Shown one piece after another: positions 23,344 through 31,989 of a stretch of 32,905 nt of DNA. The notes under the pieces were generated by a model, which made no database searches, had not been told where the DNA came from, and saw only the letters and a program-made list of their open reading frames with translations. Made by a program: the position numbers and the translations under genes. This DNA is from Streptomyces sp. CBMA29. GTDB taxonomy: Bacteria; Actinomycetota; Actinomycetes; Streptomycetales; Streptomycetaceae. Where the stretch lies: the NCBI RefSeq assembly GCF_014596445.1, contig NZ_MECL01000185.1, forward strand, positions 1-32,905. Reading direction: 5' to 3'. The first letter of the stretch is position 1; the number at the start of each line of letters is the position of its first letter.

Positions 23344-24822
23344 GTGACCACGCCAGCAGAGCCTCCGCAGGGTGACTCCGTTCCCCCCGCCTCCGACGGC
23401 TCCGACGACGCGTCCGGCGCACAGAAGCCGCGGGCGGACGAGCCCGCCGAGCCGACGACCGAGGCAGAAGCAGAAGCGGAAGCGGGAGCGGAGACAGAAG
23501 CAGGGGTAGAGGCAGGGGCAGGGGCAGAAGCAGAAGCGGGGACGGCACCGGACGCCGCTACGGACACGGACACGGCTGCCGATACGGAGACGGATACGCC
23601 GTCGGCCGAAGGCCCCGCCGCCGCCCCGGCGGAGGAACCCGCCCACCCCAAGAACTGGCGCTGGCTGAAGGTCGTCGCCCTGTGCACCGCCGTACTCGTC
23701 CTGGCCTGTGCCGGCACCGGCTGGTACCTCTACCAGCGGCTCAACGGCAACATCACGACCGACACCGCGACCGAGAACGACCTGAAGGTGCACGCCTCGG
23801 AGCGCCCCACGCAGGGCCCGACGGAGGCCCAGAACATCCTGCTGATCGGATCGGACAACCGCGGGAACGGCAACAGCAAGTACGGCCAGGACAGCGGCAC
23901 GCAGCGCTCGGACACCACGATCCTGCTGCACATATCCGCCGACCGGAAGAGCGCCACCGCCGTCAGCCTCCCGCGCGACCTGATGGCGCACGTGCCGAGT
24001 TGCACCCTGCCGAGCGGCAAGGAGGACCACGAGCGCTTCGAGCAGTTCAACTGGGCGTTCGAGTCGGGCGGCGCGGCCTGCACCATCCGTACGGTCGAGA
24101 AGATGACCGGCATCCGCGTCGACCATCACCTGATCGTGGACTTCAACGGCTTCAAGAAGATGGTCGAGGCGGTGAACGGCGTCGATGTGTGCCTGGCCAA
24201 GCCGGTGCACGACACGTACGCGCACCTCGACCTGCCCGCCGGACGGCAGACGCTCAACGGCGAGCAGGCGCTGGGATACGTACGCGCCCGGCACGGCATC
24301 GGCGACGGCAGCGACACCATGCGGATGGACCGGCAACAGGGGTTCCTCGGCTCGCTGTTGAAGAAGGTGAGCAGCAACGGCGTGCTGCTCAACCCCACCA
24401 AGCTCTACCCGCTGCTGTCGGCCGCCACCTCGTCGCTGACCGCCGACCCCGGCCTGGACTCGCTGAGCGAGCTGTACACCCTCGCCCACAGCCTCCAGCA
24501 GATACCGACCGAGAACGTGCACTTCCTGACCGTGCCGCGCGAGCAGTACGTCAACGACATCAACCGCGACCAACTCGTCCAGCCCGCCGCCGACACCCTC
24601 TTCAAGACGCTGCGCGACGACCAGCCGGTGAATGTGTCGGACAAGGCGCCGGACAGCGCAGACGGCGGCGGTGACAGCGGCGGTGACAGCGGAAGCAGTA
24701 CGCGTACGCCCGGCACCCCGTCCGCGGGCACGTCGGCCCCGTCCACGTCCACGCCCACCCCCACGGGCCCCACCTACCGCGGGACGACCGCGGACCGCGA
24801 CATCTGTGGCAAGAGCGGGTGA
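23344..24822 (+). CDS. LytR-CpsA-Psr (LCP) family protein 1
   Basis: LCP proteins transfer lipid-linked glycopolymers to peptidoglycan on the outer face of the membrane. This 492-aa protein has a disordered N-terminus (1-105) with an Ala/Glu repeat (about 40-67), one membrane helix (108-130) and an LCP domain (about 163-340). Family residues include NILLIGSDNRG, the SLPRD loop (208-212), VDVCLAK and the Arg-rich YVRARH...RQQGF. The C-terminus is Ser/Thr/Pro-rich and ends ICGKSG; no LytR_C domain is seen. Cys residues at 220, 246 and 283 and near the end may form disulfides outside the cell. GTG at 23344 has a weak Shine-Dalgarno. Substrate polymer unknown. Confidence 0.93.
   Translation: MTTPAEPPQGDSVPPASDGSDDASGAQKPRADEPAEPTTEAEAEAEAGAETEAGVEAGAGAEAEAGTAPDAATDTDTAADTETDTPSAEGPAAAPAEEPAHPKNWRWLKVVALCTAVLVLACAGTGWYLYQRLNGNITTDTATENDLKVHASERPTQGPTEAQNILLIGSDNRGNGNSKYGQDSGTQRSDTTILLHISADRKSATAVSLPRDLMAHVPSCTLPSGKEDHERFEQFNWAFESGGAACTIRTVEKMTGIRVDHHLIVDFNGFKKMVEAVNGVDVCLAKPVHDTYAHLDLPAGRQTLNGEQALGYVRARHGIGDGSDTMRMDRQQGFLGSLLKKVSSNGVLLNPTKLYPLLSAATSSLTADPGLDSLSELYTLAHSLQQIPTENVHFLTVPREQYVNDINRDQLVQPAADTLFKTLRDDQPVNVSDKAPDSADGGGDSGGDSGSSTRTPGTPSAGTSAPSTSTPTPTGPTYRGTTADRDICGKSG
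23461..23543 (+). repeat. In-frame Ala/Glu codon repeat inside LCP protein 1
   Basis: A run of GCA, GCG, GAG, GAA and GGG codons encodes alternating Ala, Glu and Gly. It uses GCA and GAA, unlike the GCC/GAG bias elsewhere, and is nearly free of T. Units are 6 bp, so slippage would change protein length without a frameshift. Confidence 0.85.
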
Positions 24823-24975
24823 AATCCCGCTAAAGAGTCCACCTGGTCGGCAGGCGGGATCGGCAGCTTTGTCCGGTTGTAGGGGCGCTCGATTTGTCAC
24901 GGGCGCGCATCGGCGCTGAACTGTGGGGCTAGTGTGAGCGATCCGGCCGATCCCGGATGGAGGACCCGAGCGACC

Positions 24976-26820
24976 GTGGACACGCAAGGCCGTAGGAACA
25001 TCGACCCGGCGGACCAGTGGGTCCTGGACCCGGCGACCGGTACGTACCAGTTGCGACTGGAGCCGGACGCGGCGCCGAGGCCCACCGTGCCGGGGCAGAG
25101 CGGTCACCGCGACCCCTCCCCCGCACGGCAGGACCAGGACACCGGGCGCGGCCAAGGGCGCGACACCGGCCCCGCCGGAGACGACGGCGGAGACGGGACC
25201 GGGACCGGTGTCGGGACCGGGACCGGCCCGACGGACAGCCCCGCCCCGCCCCCCGGCGGCGGCCGGCGCGCGGCCCGCCTCGCGGCCAGGACCGGCGCCA
25301 CGACCTCCACCACCGGCTCGGCGCGGCTGGGCGGCGGCTCGGCCGACGCGGCCACGCCGACCAGCCGTCGCAAGGCGAAGACGAAGAAATCCCGTAAGAA
25401 GAAGGCCCTGTTGTGGACCGCGGGCACGGTGAGCTTCGTGCTGGTGGCGGCCGGCGTCGGCGGATACCTCGTCTACCAGCACTTCAACAACAACATCACG
25501 ACGGTGGACGTCGGCAACGCGGGCAGCAAGGACGTCACACACACCGGTCCGATGAACGTCCTGGTGATCGGCACGGACAGCCGGATCGGCCTGGGCAAGA
25601 AGTACGGCGACGCGGGCAGCGTGGGCCACGCGGACACCACGATCCTCTTCCATGTGTCGGCCGACCGCAGCAACGCGACCGCGATGAGCATCCCCCGCGA
25701 CATCGTCACCTCCATCCCGGACTGCCCGACGAAGCAGAAGGACGGCAGCACCAAGACGGTCCCGGGCACGCCCGTGCGGCTCACCACGCCCAAGTTCAAC
25801 GAGAGTCTGGGCGTGGACGGCCGCGACCCCGGCTGCACCATGCGCGCGGTGACGGCGATGACGGGGCTGCCGATCGACCACTTCATGATGGTCAACTTCG
25901 AGGCGGTGAAAGCCCTGTCGACGGCCGTCGGCGGTGTCGACGTCTGCCTCGCCCGGCCGCTGGTGGACCCGAAGTCCCATCTGAACCTGAGCGCGGGACC
26001 CCACAACATCCAGGGTGAGACAGCGCTGGAGTTCGTACGGACCCGGCACGCGCTCAAGAACCAGAGCGACCTGGACCGGATCAAGCTCCAGCAGAACTTC
26101 CTGAGCGCGATGATCCGGAAGATCAAGTCGAGCGGCACGCTGACCAACCCGACGAAGCTGTTCACGCTGGCGGACGCGGCCACCAAGGCGCTCACCGTGG
26201 ACAGCGCGATCGGCAGCGTGAGCAAGCTCACCAGCCTGGCCAAGGACCTCAGCAAGGTGGACGAGAAGCACATCAGCTTCACCACCCTGCCGGTGATCGA
26301 CAACCCGAACGAGAAGGTGCACGCCACCGTCGTCGTCGACCCGGTCAAGGCCCCGCAGCTCTTCGCGCTGATCAAGAACGACGTGTCGCTGACCGCGGTG
26401 AAGAAGCCGTCCGCCACGCCCGACCCCCGGCTGACCGGGCCGAAGGCGACCCCGCACGACACCCGCGTCAACGTGCTCAACGGCAGCGGGACCTTCGGCG
26501 CGGCGCAGAGCACCGTCAACTGGCTCCAGAACACCCAGGGCGTCAACCGCTCGGCGAACGGCGGCAACGCGCCCGCCACCGCCAAGACCGTCCTGGAGTA
26601 CGCGCCGAACCAGGCCGACCAGGCGCGTTCGCTGGCCGCGATGATGGGGCTGCCCGCCTCCGCGCTGAAGCAGGGCACGACGGACGCGGCGCCGCTCGCG
26701 TACATGAAGCTGACCCTCGGCAAGGACTTCACCGCGCCCGGCACCCCGATCGGCCCGCCCACCGCGGCCCCCGCCGACCTCGCGAAGACCGAGGCCGCCG
26801 ACACGGCGTGCGTGAAGTGA
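24976..26820 (+). CDS. LCP family protein 2 with a LytR C-terminal domain
   Basis: A 614-aa LCP protein. Residues 1-130 are disordered (Gly/Thr/Asp-rich), with the lead-in DTQGRRNIDPADQWVLDPAT. A basic stretch RRKAKTKKSRKKK precedes the membrane helix (about 144-167). The LCP domain spans about 192-375 (NVLVIGTDSR, SIPRD, GGVDVCLARPL, FVRTRHAL). A LytR_C domain (RVNVLNGSGTFGAAQSTVNW) follows from about 495. I chose the GTG at 24976, with GGAGGA 11 nt upstream. A GTG at 24934 is in frame, but it overlaps a -10-like TAGTGT (24930-24935). A promoter candidate TTGTCA-17 bp-TGAACT lies at 24894-24922. Confidence 0.93.
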   Translation: MDTQGRRNIDPADQWVLDPATGTYQLRLEPDAAPRPTVPGQSGHRDPSPARQDQDTGRGQGRDTGPAGDDGGDGTGTGVGTGTGPTDSPAPPPGGGRRAARLAARTGATTSTTGSARLGGGSADAATPTSRRKAKTKKSRKKKALLWTAGTVSFVLVAAGVGGYLVYQHFNNNITTVDVGNAGSKDVTHTGPMNVLVIGTDSRIGLGKKYGDAGSVGHADTTILFHVSADRSNATAMSIPRDIVTSIPDCPTKQKDGSTKTVPGTPVRLTTPKFNESLGVDGRDPGCTMRAVTAMTGLPIDHFMMVNFEAVKALSTAVGGVDVCLARPLVDPKSHLNLSAGPHNIQGETALEFVRTRHALKNQSDLDRIKLQQNFLSAMIRKIKSSGTLTNPTKLFTLADAATKALTVDSAIGSVSKLTSLAKDLSKVDEKHISFTTLPVIDNPNEKVHATVVVDPVKAPQLFALIKNDVSLTAVKKPSATPDPRLTGPKATPHDTRVNVLNGSGTFGAAQSTVNWLQNTQGVNRSANGGNAPATAKTVLEYAPNQADQARSLAAMMGLPASALKQGTTDAAPLAYMKLTLGKDFTAPGTPIGPPTAAPADLAKTEAADTACVK

Positions 26821-26826
26821 CCTCGC

Positions 26827-26911
26827 GGATGCCACGGATGCCACGGATGCGGTGAACGCCGTGACCCTCGTAACCGCCGTGACCCTCGTAACCGCCGTGA
26901 CCCTCGTGACC
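26827..26911. repeat. Two short tandem arrays after LCP gene 2
   Basis: GGATGCCAC occurs twice plus a partial copy (26827-26850). Then an 18-bp unit GCCGTGACCCTCGTAACC occurs three times (26858-26911), the first two copies identical and the third with one change. The arrays lie directly after the stop codon. Confidence 0.9.
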
Positions 26912-26941
26912 GCCGTCACTGTGTGACGTGATCCGGGCGGG

Positions 26942-26957
26942 CGCCGGAGCCCCGGCG
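26942..26957 (+). terminator. Hairpin between LCP genes 2 and 3
   Basis: CGCCGG and CCGGCG form a perfect 6-bp stem with a 4-nt loop. It is a modest terminator or spacer structure, without a T-run. Confidence 0.4.
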
Positions 26958-27132
26958 TCCGCTAATTGAAGATCCCCGGGTGCAACTCCTTGCCGCTCAC
27001 AGCCGTCTGACAGTGGGGCGACCCAGTATGACCCGGGTAGGACGGCGCGTCGGCGTGCACCGTCCGTACACCCCGCGCGAAGGCGCGCGGCCGGTCACCG
27101 TGATGACGATGCGCGCCACAGGGAGGTTCGGG

Positions 27133-28929
27133 ATGCGCGACGGGACAGTGGGAGGGAACGGCTTCGGTACGGCACCCAACCCGGACCACCTGGGATGGGA
27201 CGAGAGCCTGTACCGGGACGACGCCCGCTCCTACGCGCCCGGCGCGGATTCCGGTACGGACTCGGGTACGGGCTCGGACGCCGGTCCCGACTCCGGCCCC
27301 GACTCTTCCGACGGCGGGCAGGAGCCGCCCGAGCGAATACCGGGCCAGCGCGGCGCGGCGGGCGGTGGCGGTCACCGGCGCGGCGGCGCACGGCGGCGCA
27401 CGAAGAGCCGTAAGCGCAGGGTCCTGAAGTGGGTGTCCATCGGCGCCGCGGTCGCGGTGCTCGGCTCCGCGGGCGCGGCCTACGGCTACTACGAGTACCT
27501 GGCGGGCAAGATCCGCAAGGGCGAGCGCGTCAGCGGCAGCTCGACCGTGGCGAAGACGAAGGCCAACGCCGCGGGCAAGACGGCGATGAACATCCTCATC
27601 CTGGGCTCCGACAGCCGCAACGACCCCGAGGACCTGAAACTCGGCGGCGCCAAGAACACCGTGGGCGACTCCGCCCGCGCCGACGTGATCATGATCGCGC
27701 ACCTGTCCGCGGACCGCAGCAACATGTCCGTGGTCAGCATCCCGCGCGACACCCGCGTCAACATCCCGGCGTGCACCGACCCCAAGACGCACGCGAAGTT
27801 CGCGCCGACCAACGACATCATCAACGCGTCGCTCGGCCGCGGCGGCGCGGGCTGCACCCTGGCCACCGTGCAGAATCTGACCGGCGTCTACATCGACCAC
27901 TGGCTGACCATCGACTTCTCCGGTGTGGTGAAGATGGCCGACGTCGTGGGCGGCGTCGAGGTCTGTGTGAAGCAGAATGTCGACGACCACTCGACCCCGG
28001 CCCAGCCCGGCGGCTCGCATCTGCACCTGAAGGCGGGCAAGCAGAAGATCTACGGCAAGACCGCGTTGCAGTGGCTGCGGACCCGGCACGCCTGGGGCAG
28101 TGACGCCGAGCGGGCCAAGGCGCAGCACATGTACATGAGCGCGCTGATCCGGCAGTTGCGCAGTCAGAACCTCTTCACCGACCCGGGCAAGCTCAACAAG
28201 ATCGCGACCACCGCGATGGAGGCGTTCGAGGTCTCCAAGGAGATCGGCACCCCGAAGAAGCTGTACGACCTGGGCATGCAGCTCAAGACCGTGCCGTCGG
28301 ACCGCATCACGATGCTGACGATGCCGCACGACGCGGACCCGAAGGCCCCGCTGGCGCACTACGTTCCGTCGGCGGACGCGCCCCAGGTGTGGTCGCTGCT
28401 GCGCAACGACGTGGCGATGGACGGCAACGGCAAGGCGAAGACCCCGGCGAGCGGGGCGCCTGCCACGACTCCTGCCACGACCGCGCCGCAGGGCCCGGCC
28501 GCCGCGGCCTCCGGCACCATCGCGGTCTCCGTGGTCAACGGCACGGCGGGCACCTCGGACGGCGTAGCCACGCCGAACCGCGCGGGCGGTATCGCCACCA
28601 CGCTCAAGACCGCGGGCTTCACCAAGGCGGAGGCGAGCCAGCAGACCAAGCCGAGCCCCGGCACCACCCTCACGTATCCGACGGGCAGCGGTGACCAGGG
28701 CAGGGCCGATGCCACGGCGGTGGGCAAGGCGCTGAAGATCCCGGCGGGCAATGTGAAGGCGTCCGCGGACGTCGACACCATCACCTTGACCATCGGCGCG
28801 GACTGGAAGACCGGTACGGACTTCAGCAAGACGCTGCCGAAGAGCGGTTCCGTGCCGACGACGGCGGAGGCCGTGAACGGCGCGGACACGACCGGCTGCA
28901 TGGAGGTGCTGCCGATCTACCGCTGGTAG
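27133..28929 (+). CDS. LCP family protein 3 with a LytR C-terminal domain
   Basis: A 598-aa LCP protein. The start ATG at 27133 (MRDGTVGGNGFGTAPNPDHL) has GGGAGG 6 nt upstream; frame-open sequence before it lacks such support. The N-terminus has an Asp/Ser/Gly run (about 37-58), a basic cluster and a membrane helix at about 98-120. The LCP domain spans about 152-340 (NILILGSDSRND, SIPRD, GGVEVC, WLRTRHAWG). A LytR_C domain (IAVSVVNGTAGTSDGVATPN) runs from about 462. It should attach a glycopolymer to the wall; which one is unknown. It ends 60 bp from a convergent glycosyltransferase. Confidence 0.93.
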   Translation: MRDGTVGGNGFGTAPNPDHLGWDESLYRDDARSYAPGADSGTDSGTGSDAGPDSGPDSSDGGQEPPERIPGQRGAAGGGGHRRGGARRRTKSRKRRVLKWVSIGAAVAVLGSAGAAYGYYEYLAGKIRKGERVSGSSTVAKTKANAAGKTAMNILILGSDSRNDPEDLKLGGAKNTVGDSARADVIMIAHLSADRSNMSVVSIPRDTRVNIPACTDPKTHAKFAPTNDIINASLGRGGAGCTLATVQNLTGVYIDHWLTIDFSGVVKMADVVGGVEVCVKQNVDDHSTPAQPGGSHLHLKAGKQKIYGKTALQWLRTRHAWGSDAERAKAQHMYMSALIRQLRSQNLFTDPGKLNKIATTAMEAFEVSKEIGTPKKLYDLGMQLKTVPSDRITMLTMPHDADPKAPLAHYVPSADAPQVWSLLRNDVAMDGNGKAKTPASGAPATTPATTAPQGPAAAASGTIAVSVVNGTAGTSDGVATPNRAGGIATTLKTAGFTKAEASQQTKPSPGTTLTYPTGSGDQGRADATAVGKALKIPAGNVKASADVDTITLTIGADWKTGTDFSKTLPKSGSVPTTAEAVNGADTTGCMEVLPIYRW

Positions 28930-28989
28930 CGGGTCGGTGGGAGAGGGCGGGACCGGCAGGTGGTACGACCGGCCCGCGCGGGGAGCGGC

Positions 28990-30162
28990 TTACGCCTCCG
29001 CGCGGGCCGTCTCCGTCTGCTGGCCGTCCTGCTGCCCGTGCTGTCCCTGCTGGCCGTCCTGCCCGTGCTGTCCCTGCTGCCCGTGCTGGCCGTCCTGCTG
29101 CGGCTCTCCGTCGCGCACCGCGGGGCGGCGGCTGGCGATCACCCGGCGGGCCAGCGAGCGCGGGCTGGTGAGGAAGCCGTAGCCCCAGCACATGTGCATG
29201 GTGGCCAGGGCGAGCGGGATACGGAGCCGGGCGCCGAAGGACAGGCCGCGGCCGGCCGGGAGCGAGCCGACGGTGATGGCGGCCACGTAAGCGGCGGGCA
29301 CCAGCAGCGCCCACGGGGTGACGGCCGCGCCGACGACGATGCCCGCCACGTTGGCGAACAGGGCGACGGGGGCGGCCAGATAGCGCAGGTTGACCGAGCC
29401 GCGGTGGTAGCGGGTGACGACGCGGCGCCAGCGGCCGTAGTCCTTGTACTGCTTGGCGAGCGCGCGCACGGTGGGGCGCGGCCGGTAGGAGACGCGCAGT
29501 TCCGGCGAGAACCAGATGAGGTGGCCGGCCTCGCGGATGCGGTAGTTCAGCTCCCAGTCCTGGGCGCGGATGAACTCCACGTTGTAGCCGTCCTGCCGCT
29601 CCAGCACCTCGCGGCGGAAGACGCCGAGGTAGACGGTGTCGGCGGGGGCGGCGGCGCCTCCGGTGTGGAAGGCCGCGTTGCCGACGCCGATCTTCGACGT
29701 CATGGCGGCGGCGACCGCGCGCTCCCAGTCGTTCTCGCCCTCGGCGTGCATGATGCCGCCGACATTCGCCGCGCCCGTCTCGTCGAGGAGGCGGACGGCG
29801 GTGGCGATGTAGTCGGGCGAGAGCATGCCGTGCCCGTCGACGCGTACGACGACCGGGTGCCGGGACGCCTTGATCGCCGCGTTGAGCGCGGCGGGGGTGC
29901 GGCCGGTGGGGTTGGGCACCGTGTGGACCCGCGGGTCGGCGGCGGTCAACTCGGCGGCGATCGCGTCCGTACCGTCCGTGGACGGCCCCAGCGCGATGAC
30001 GACCTCCAGCTCGCCCGGATAGTCCTGCTCCAGGATGTGCCGCACCGAGTCGCGCAGATGGCGCTCCTCGTTGAGCACCGGCATGATCACGGAGACTGCC
30101 GGGGGCGCGGGGTTCTGCGGCGCGGCGGCACGGGTGGCGGGGTCAGGAGCGGCGGCGTTCAT
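28990..30162 (-). CDS. Family 2 glycosyltransferase with a Gln/Gly/His-rich tail
   Basis: A 390-aa protein. The GT-A domain (about 22-245) begins VSVIMPVLNEERHLRDSVRH. It has the acidic VVRVDGHGMLSPDYI region and the catalytic-type stretch IRAQDWELNYRIREAGHLIW. Two or three hydrophobic segments (about 255-345) follow, so it is membrane-associated. The last ~40 residues are a low-complexity tail of Gln, Gly, His and Asp. It resembles exopolysaccharide or succinoglycan-type transferases, but acceptor and donor are unknown. ATG at 30162 has TAACGT 8 nt upstream and no clear Shine-Dalgarno. Its place between LCP genes suggests a cell-wall or capsule glycan. Confidence 0.9.
   Translation of the reverse strand: MNAAAPDPATRAAAPQNPAPPAVSVIMPVLNEERHLRDSVRHILEQDYPGELEVVIALGPSTDGTDAIAAELTAADPRVHTVPNPTGRTPAALNAAIKASRHPVVVRVDGHGMLSPDYIATAVRLLDETGAANVGGIMHAEGENDWERAVAAAMTSKIGVGNAAFHTGGAAAPADTVYLGVFRREVLERQDGYNVEFIRAQDWELNYRIREAGHLIWFSPELRVSYRPRPTVRALAKQYKDYGRWRRVVTRYHRGSVNLRYLAAPVALFANVAGIVVGAAVTPWALLVPAAYVAAITVGSLPAGRGLSFGARLRIPLALATMHMCWGYGFLTSPRSLARRVIASRRPAVRDGEPQQDGQHGQQGQHGQDGQQGQHGQQDGQQTETARAEA
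29019..29101. repeat. Repeat encoding the glycosyltransferase Gln/Gly/His tail
   Basis: Imperfect repeats of about 18 bp (GCCCGTGCTGTCCCTGCT type) encode the tail of the minus-strand glycosyltransferase. Periodicity in multiples of three keeps the frame. Confidence 0.75.
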
Positions 30163-30188
30163 CGCGGCAAACGTTACCGCTAATGGGG

Positions 30189-30207
30189 GACCCCAGCGCG
30201 TGGGGTC
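30189..30207. promoter_or_regulatory. Inverted repeat in the divergent glycosyltransferase-LCP4 region
   Basis: GACCCCA and TGGGGTC (7 bp, 5-nt loop) form a perfect inverted repeat between the leftward glycosyltransferase start (30162) and LCP4 (30281). On the minus strand a TTGACC (about 30204-30209) overlaps it, so it could be an operator. TAGCCT at 30232-30237 on the plus strand is a -10 candidate for LCP4. Confidence 0.4.
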
Positions 30208-30280
30208 AAGACCTACTGTCCTATTTGTCCCTAGCCTGAACGGGTCCGCACGCCCCTGTCACCGCACGGAGGGATTCCCT

Positions 30281-31870
30281 GTGCCGCCCACCCGTGTGCC
30301 GCCCTCCCGAGGATCCTCCGCCCGCACGTCCACCACCCGCACGTCCTCCACCCGCACAGCCTCCGCGCGCCGACGCCCGCCGATCCGCTGGAGCACCCGG
30401 ATCATCGGCGGCCTGGCCCTGCTGATCATCACCGCGAGCGGGGTGGGCCACGCCGTACTGAACGGGGTCAGCGGCGCGATCGACCGGGTGGACGCCTTCG
30501 GCGGGATGGAGGGGCGTCCCGACGGGTCCAAGGGCACCAACTTCCTGCTGGTCGGCACGGACGGCCGCGACGGCCTGGACCCGGCGGAAAAGAAGGCGTA
30601 CCACCTGGGCGGCGCGCCCTGCCACTGCACCGACACGATCATGCTGGTGCACCTGTCGGAGGACCGTTCGCACGCGAGCATCGTGAGCATCCCGCGCGAC
30701 ACGTACGTACGGCTGCCGAATCAGCCCGCCGCGGGCGCGTCTCCCTCCGGCTCCCCGACGGCCACGACGGCCACGCCGGCCGCTTCCCCCACCGCCACGG
30801 CGTCCGGTTCCGCGAATGCCGCGCCCGCCGCCGACGCGCAGAGCCAGGCGCAGGCGGACACCCACCCGGCGAAGATCAACGAGGCGTACGCGGACGGCGG
30901 CCCGAAGCTGACCGTCCGTACCGTCGAGCAGATCACCGGTGTGCACATCGACCACTACCTGGAGGTCGACTTCACGAGCTTCATGAAGACGGTCGACGTC
31001 ATCGGCGGCGTCCAGGTCTGCACGACACGCCCGCTGAAGGACTCCTACACCGGCCTCGACCTGCCCGTCGGCACCACGAAGCTGGACGGCGGACAGGCGC
31101 TCCAGTACGTACGCGCCCGGCATCTGGACGCGGCGGCGGATCTGGGGCGGATGCAGCGGCAGCAGCGGTTCGTGGCCCAGGTCATCCACAAGATCACCAG
31201 CGGCGGGACGCTGGCCAACCCGCTGGAACTGAGCCGGGTCGCCTCGACCGTGCTCGGCTCGGTGCGCGCCGACCAGAATCTCAAGGCGGACGACCTGATC
31301 GCGCTCGCGGAGGGCATGAAGGGCCTCACGGCCAGCTCGTCGGAGTTCGGCTCCGTGCCGCTGAGCGACACGAACTACTCCGTCCCGGGCGTCGGCTCCA
31401 CCGTGAAGTGGGACACCGCCAAGGCCGGGAAGATGTGGGCGGCGATCCGCGCGGACCGGCCGCTGGCCGTGCACCGCAAGACGGCCAGGAAACACAAGGG
31501 CGTCAAGGTCGACGTGGACCCCGCGACCATCAAGGTCTCGGTCCAGAACGGCACCGACACCAGCGGGCTGGCCGCCGCCGCGCAGAAGGCGCTGGCCGCC
31601 ACCGGTTTCGCGACCGTCGGCACCCCCGGGACGTCCGAGCATCCCAGCGCGCGGACCGTGATCCGCTACGACCCCCGGTGGGACCGCTCCGCGCAGTCCC
31701 TCGCCACCGCGCTGCCCGGCTCCGAACTGGTGGCCGCGCCCGGCCAGGGCAAGACGATGAAGGTGGTCCTCGGCTCGGACTACAAGGCGGTCACGCCGGT
31801 GACGGCGGACGACGGCGGGGCGTCGGGGACGATGGACTCCGCGCTGACGGGTGACGAGGTCGGGTGCTGA
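30281..31870 (+). CDS. LCP family protein 4 with a LytR C-terminal domain
   Basis: A 529-aa LCP protein. GTG at 30281 has GGAGGG 7 nt upstream. The N-terminus is Thr/Ser/Arg-rich, then one membrane helix (about 39-60). The LCP domain spans about 86-330 (NFLLVGTDGRDG, SIPRD at 137-140, GGVQVCTTRPL, QYVRARHLD). It is interrupted by a ~50-residue Ala/Ser/Thr/Gln-rich insertion at 147-196 that is probably a flexible loop. A LytR_C domain (IKVSVQNGTDTSGLAAAAQK) starts at about 414. A Cys pair (C114, C116) is unusual among the four paralogues. It should act outside the membrane in wall glycopolymer attachment. Confidence 0.93.
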   Translation: MPPTRVPPSRGSSARTSTTRTSSTRTASARRRPPIRWSTRIIGGLALLIITASGVGHAVLNGVSGAIDRVDAFGGMEGRPDGSKGTNFLLVGTDGRDGLDPAEKKAYHLGGAPCHCTDTIMLVHLSEDRSHASIVSIPRDTYVRLPNQPAAGASPSGSPTATTATPAASPTATASGSANAAPAADAQSQAQADTHPAKINEAYADGGPKLTVRTVEQITGVHIDHYLEVDFTSFMKTVDVIGGVQVCTTRPLKDSYTGLDLPVGTTKLDGGQALQYVRARHLDAAADLGRMQRQQRFVAQVIHKITSGGTLANPLELSRVASTVLGSVRADQNLKADDLIALAEGMKGLTASSSEFGSVPLSDTNYSVPGVGSTVKWDTAKAGKMWAAIRADRPLAVHRKTARKHKGVKVDVDPATIKVSVQNGTDTSGLAAAAQKALAATGFATVGTPGTSEHPSARTVIRYDPRWDRSAQSLATALPGSELVAAPGQGKTMKVVLGSDYKAVTPVTADDGGASGTMDSALTGDEVGC

Positions 31871-31922
31871 TGCTGATCGGATCGGGTGCTGATCGGATCG
31901 ACCGCTTAACGGCCTGACGGCC

Positions 31923-31966
31923 GGACGGCCGGGGTCCCGGGGTGCGCCCCGGGGCCCCGGCCGTCC
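31923..31966. terminator. Bidirectional terminator between LCP4 and the thioesterase gene
   Basis: Two 20-nt arms (31923-31942 and 31947-31966) pair fully except for one position, which can form a G-U wobble in one strand. The loop is TGCG. It lies between convergent genes and probably ends both transcripts, although no T-run follows. Confidence 0.85.
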
Positions 31967-31989
31967 GTCCGAACCGCCCCGGACAGGCC

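Noticed and set aside
23254..26919. 1221-aa minus-strand open frame across LCP1 and LCP2
   Set aside because: Antisense to two LCP genes with complete domains. The repeated VTRVTAVT start merely reflects the 18-bp repeat.
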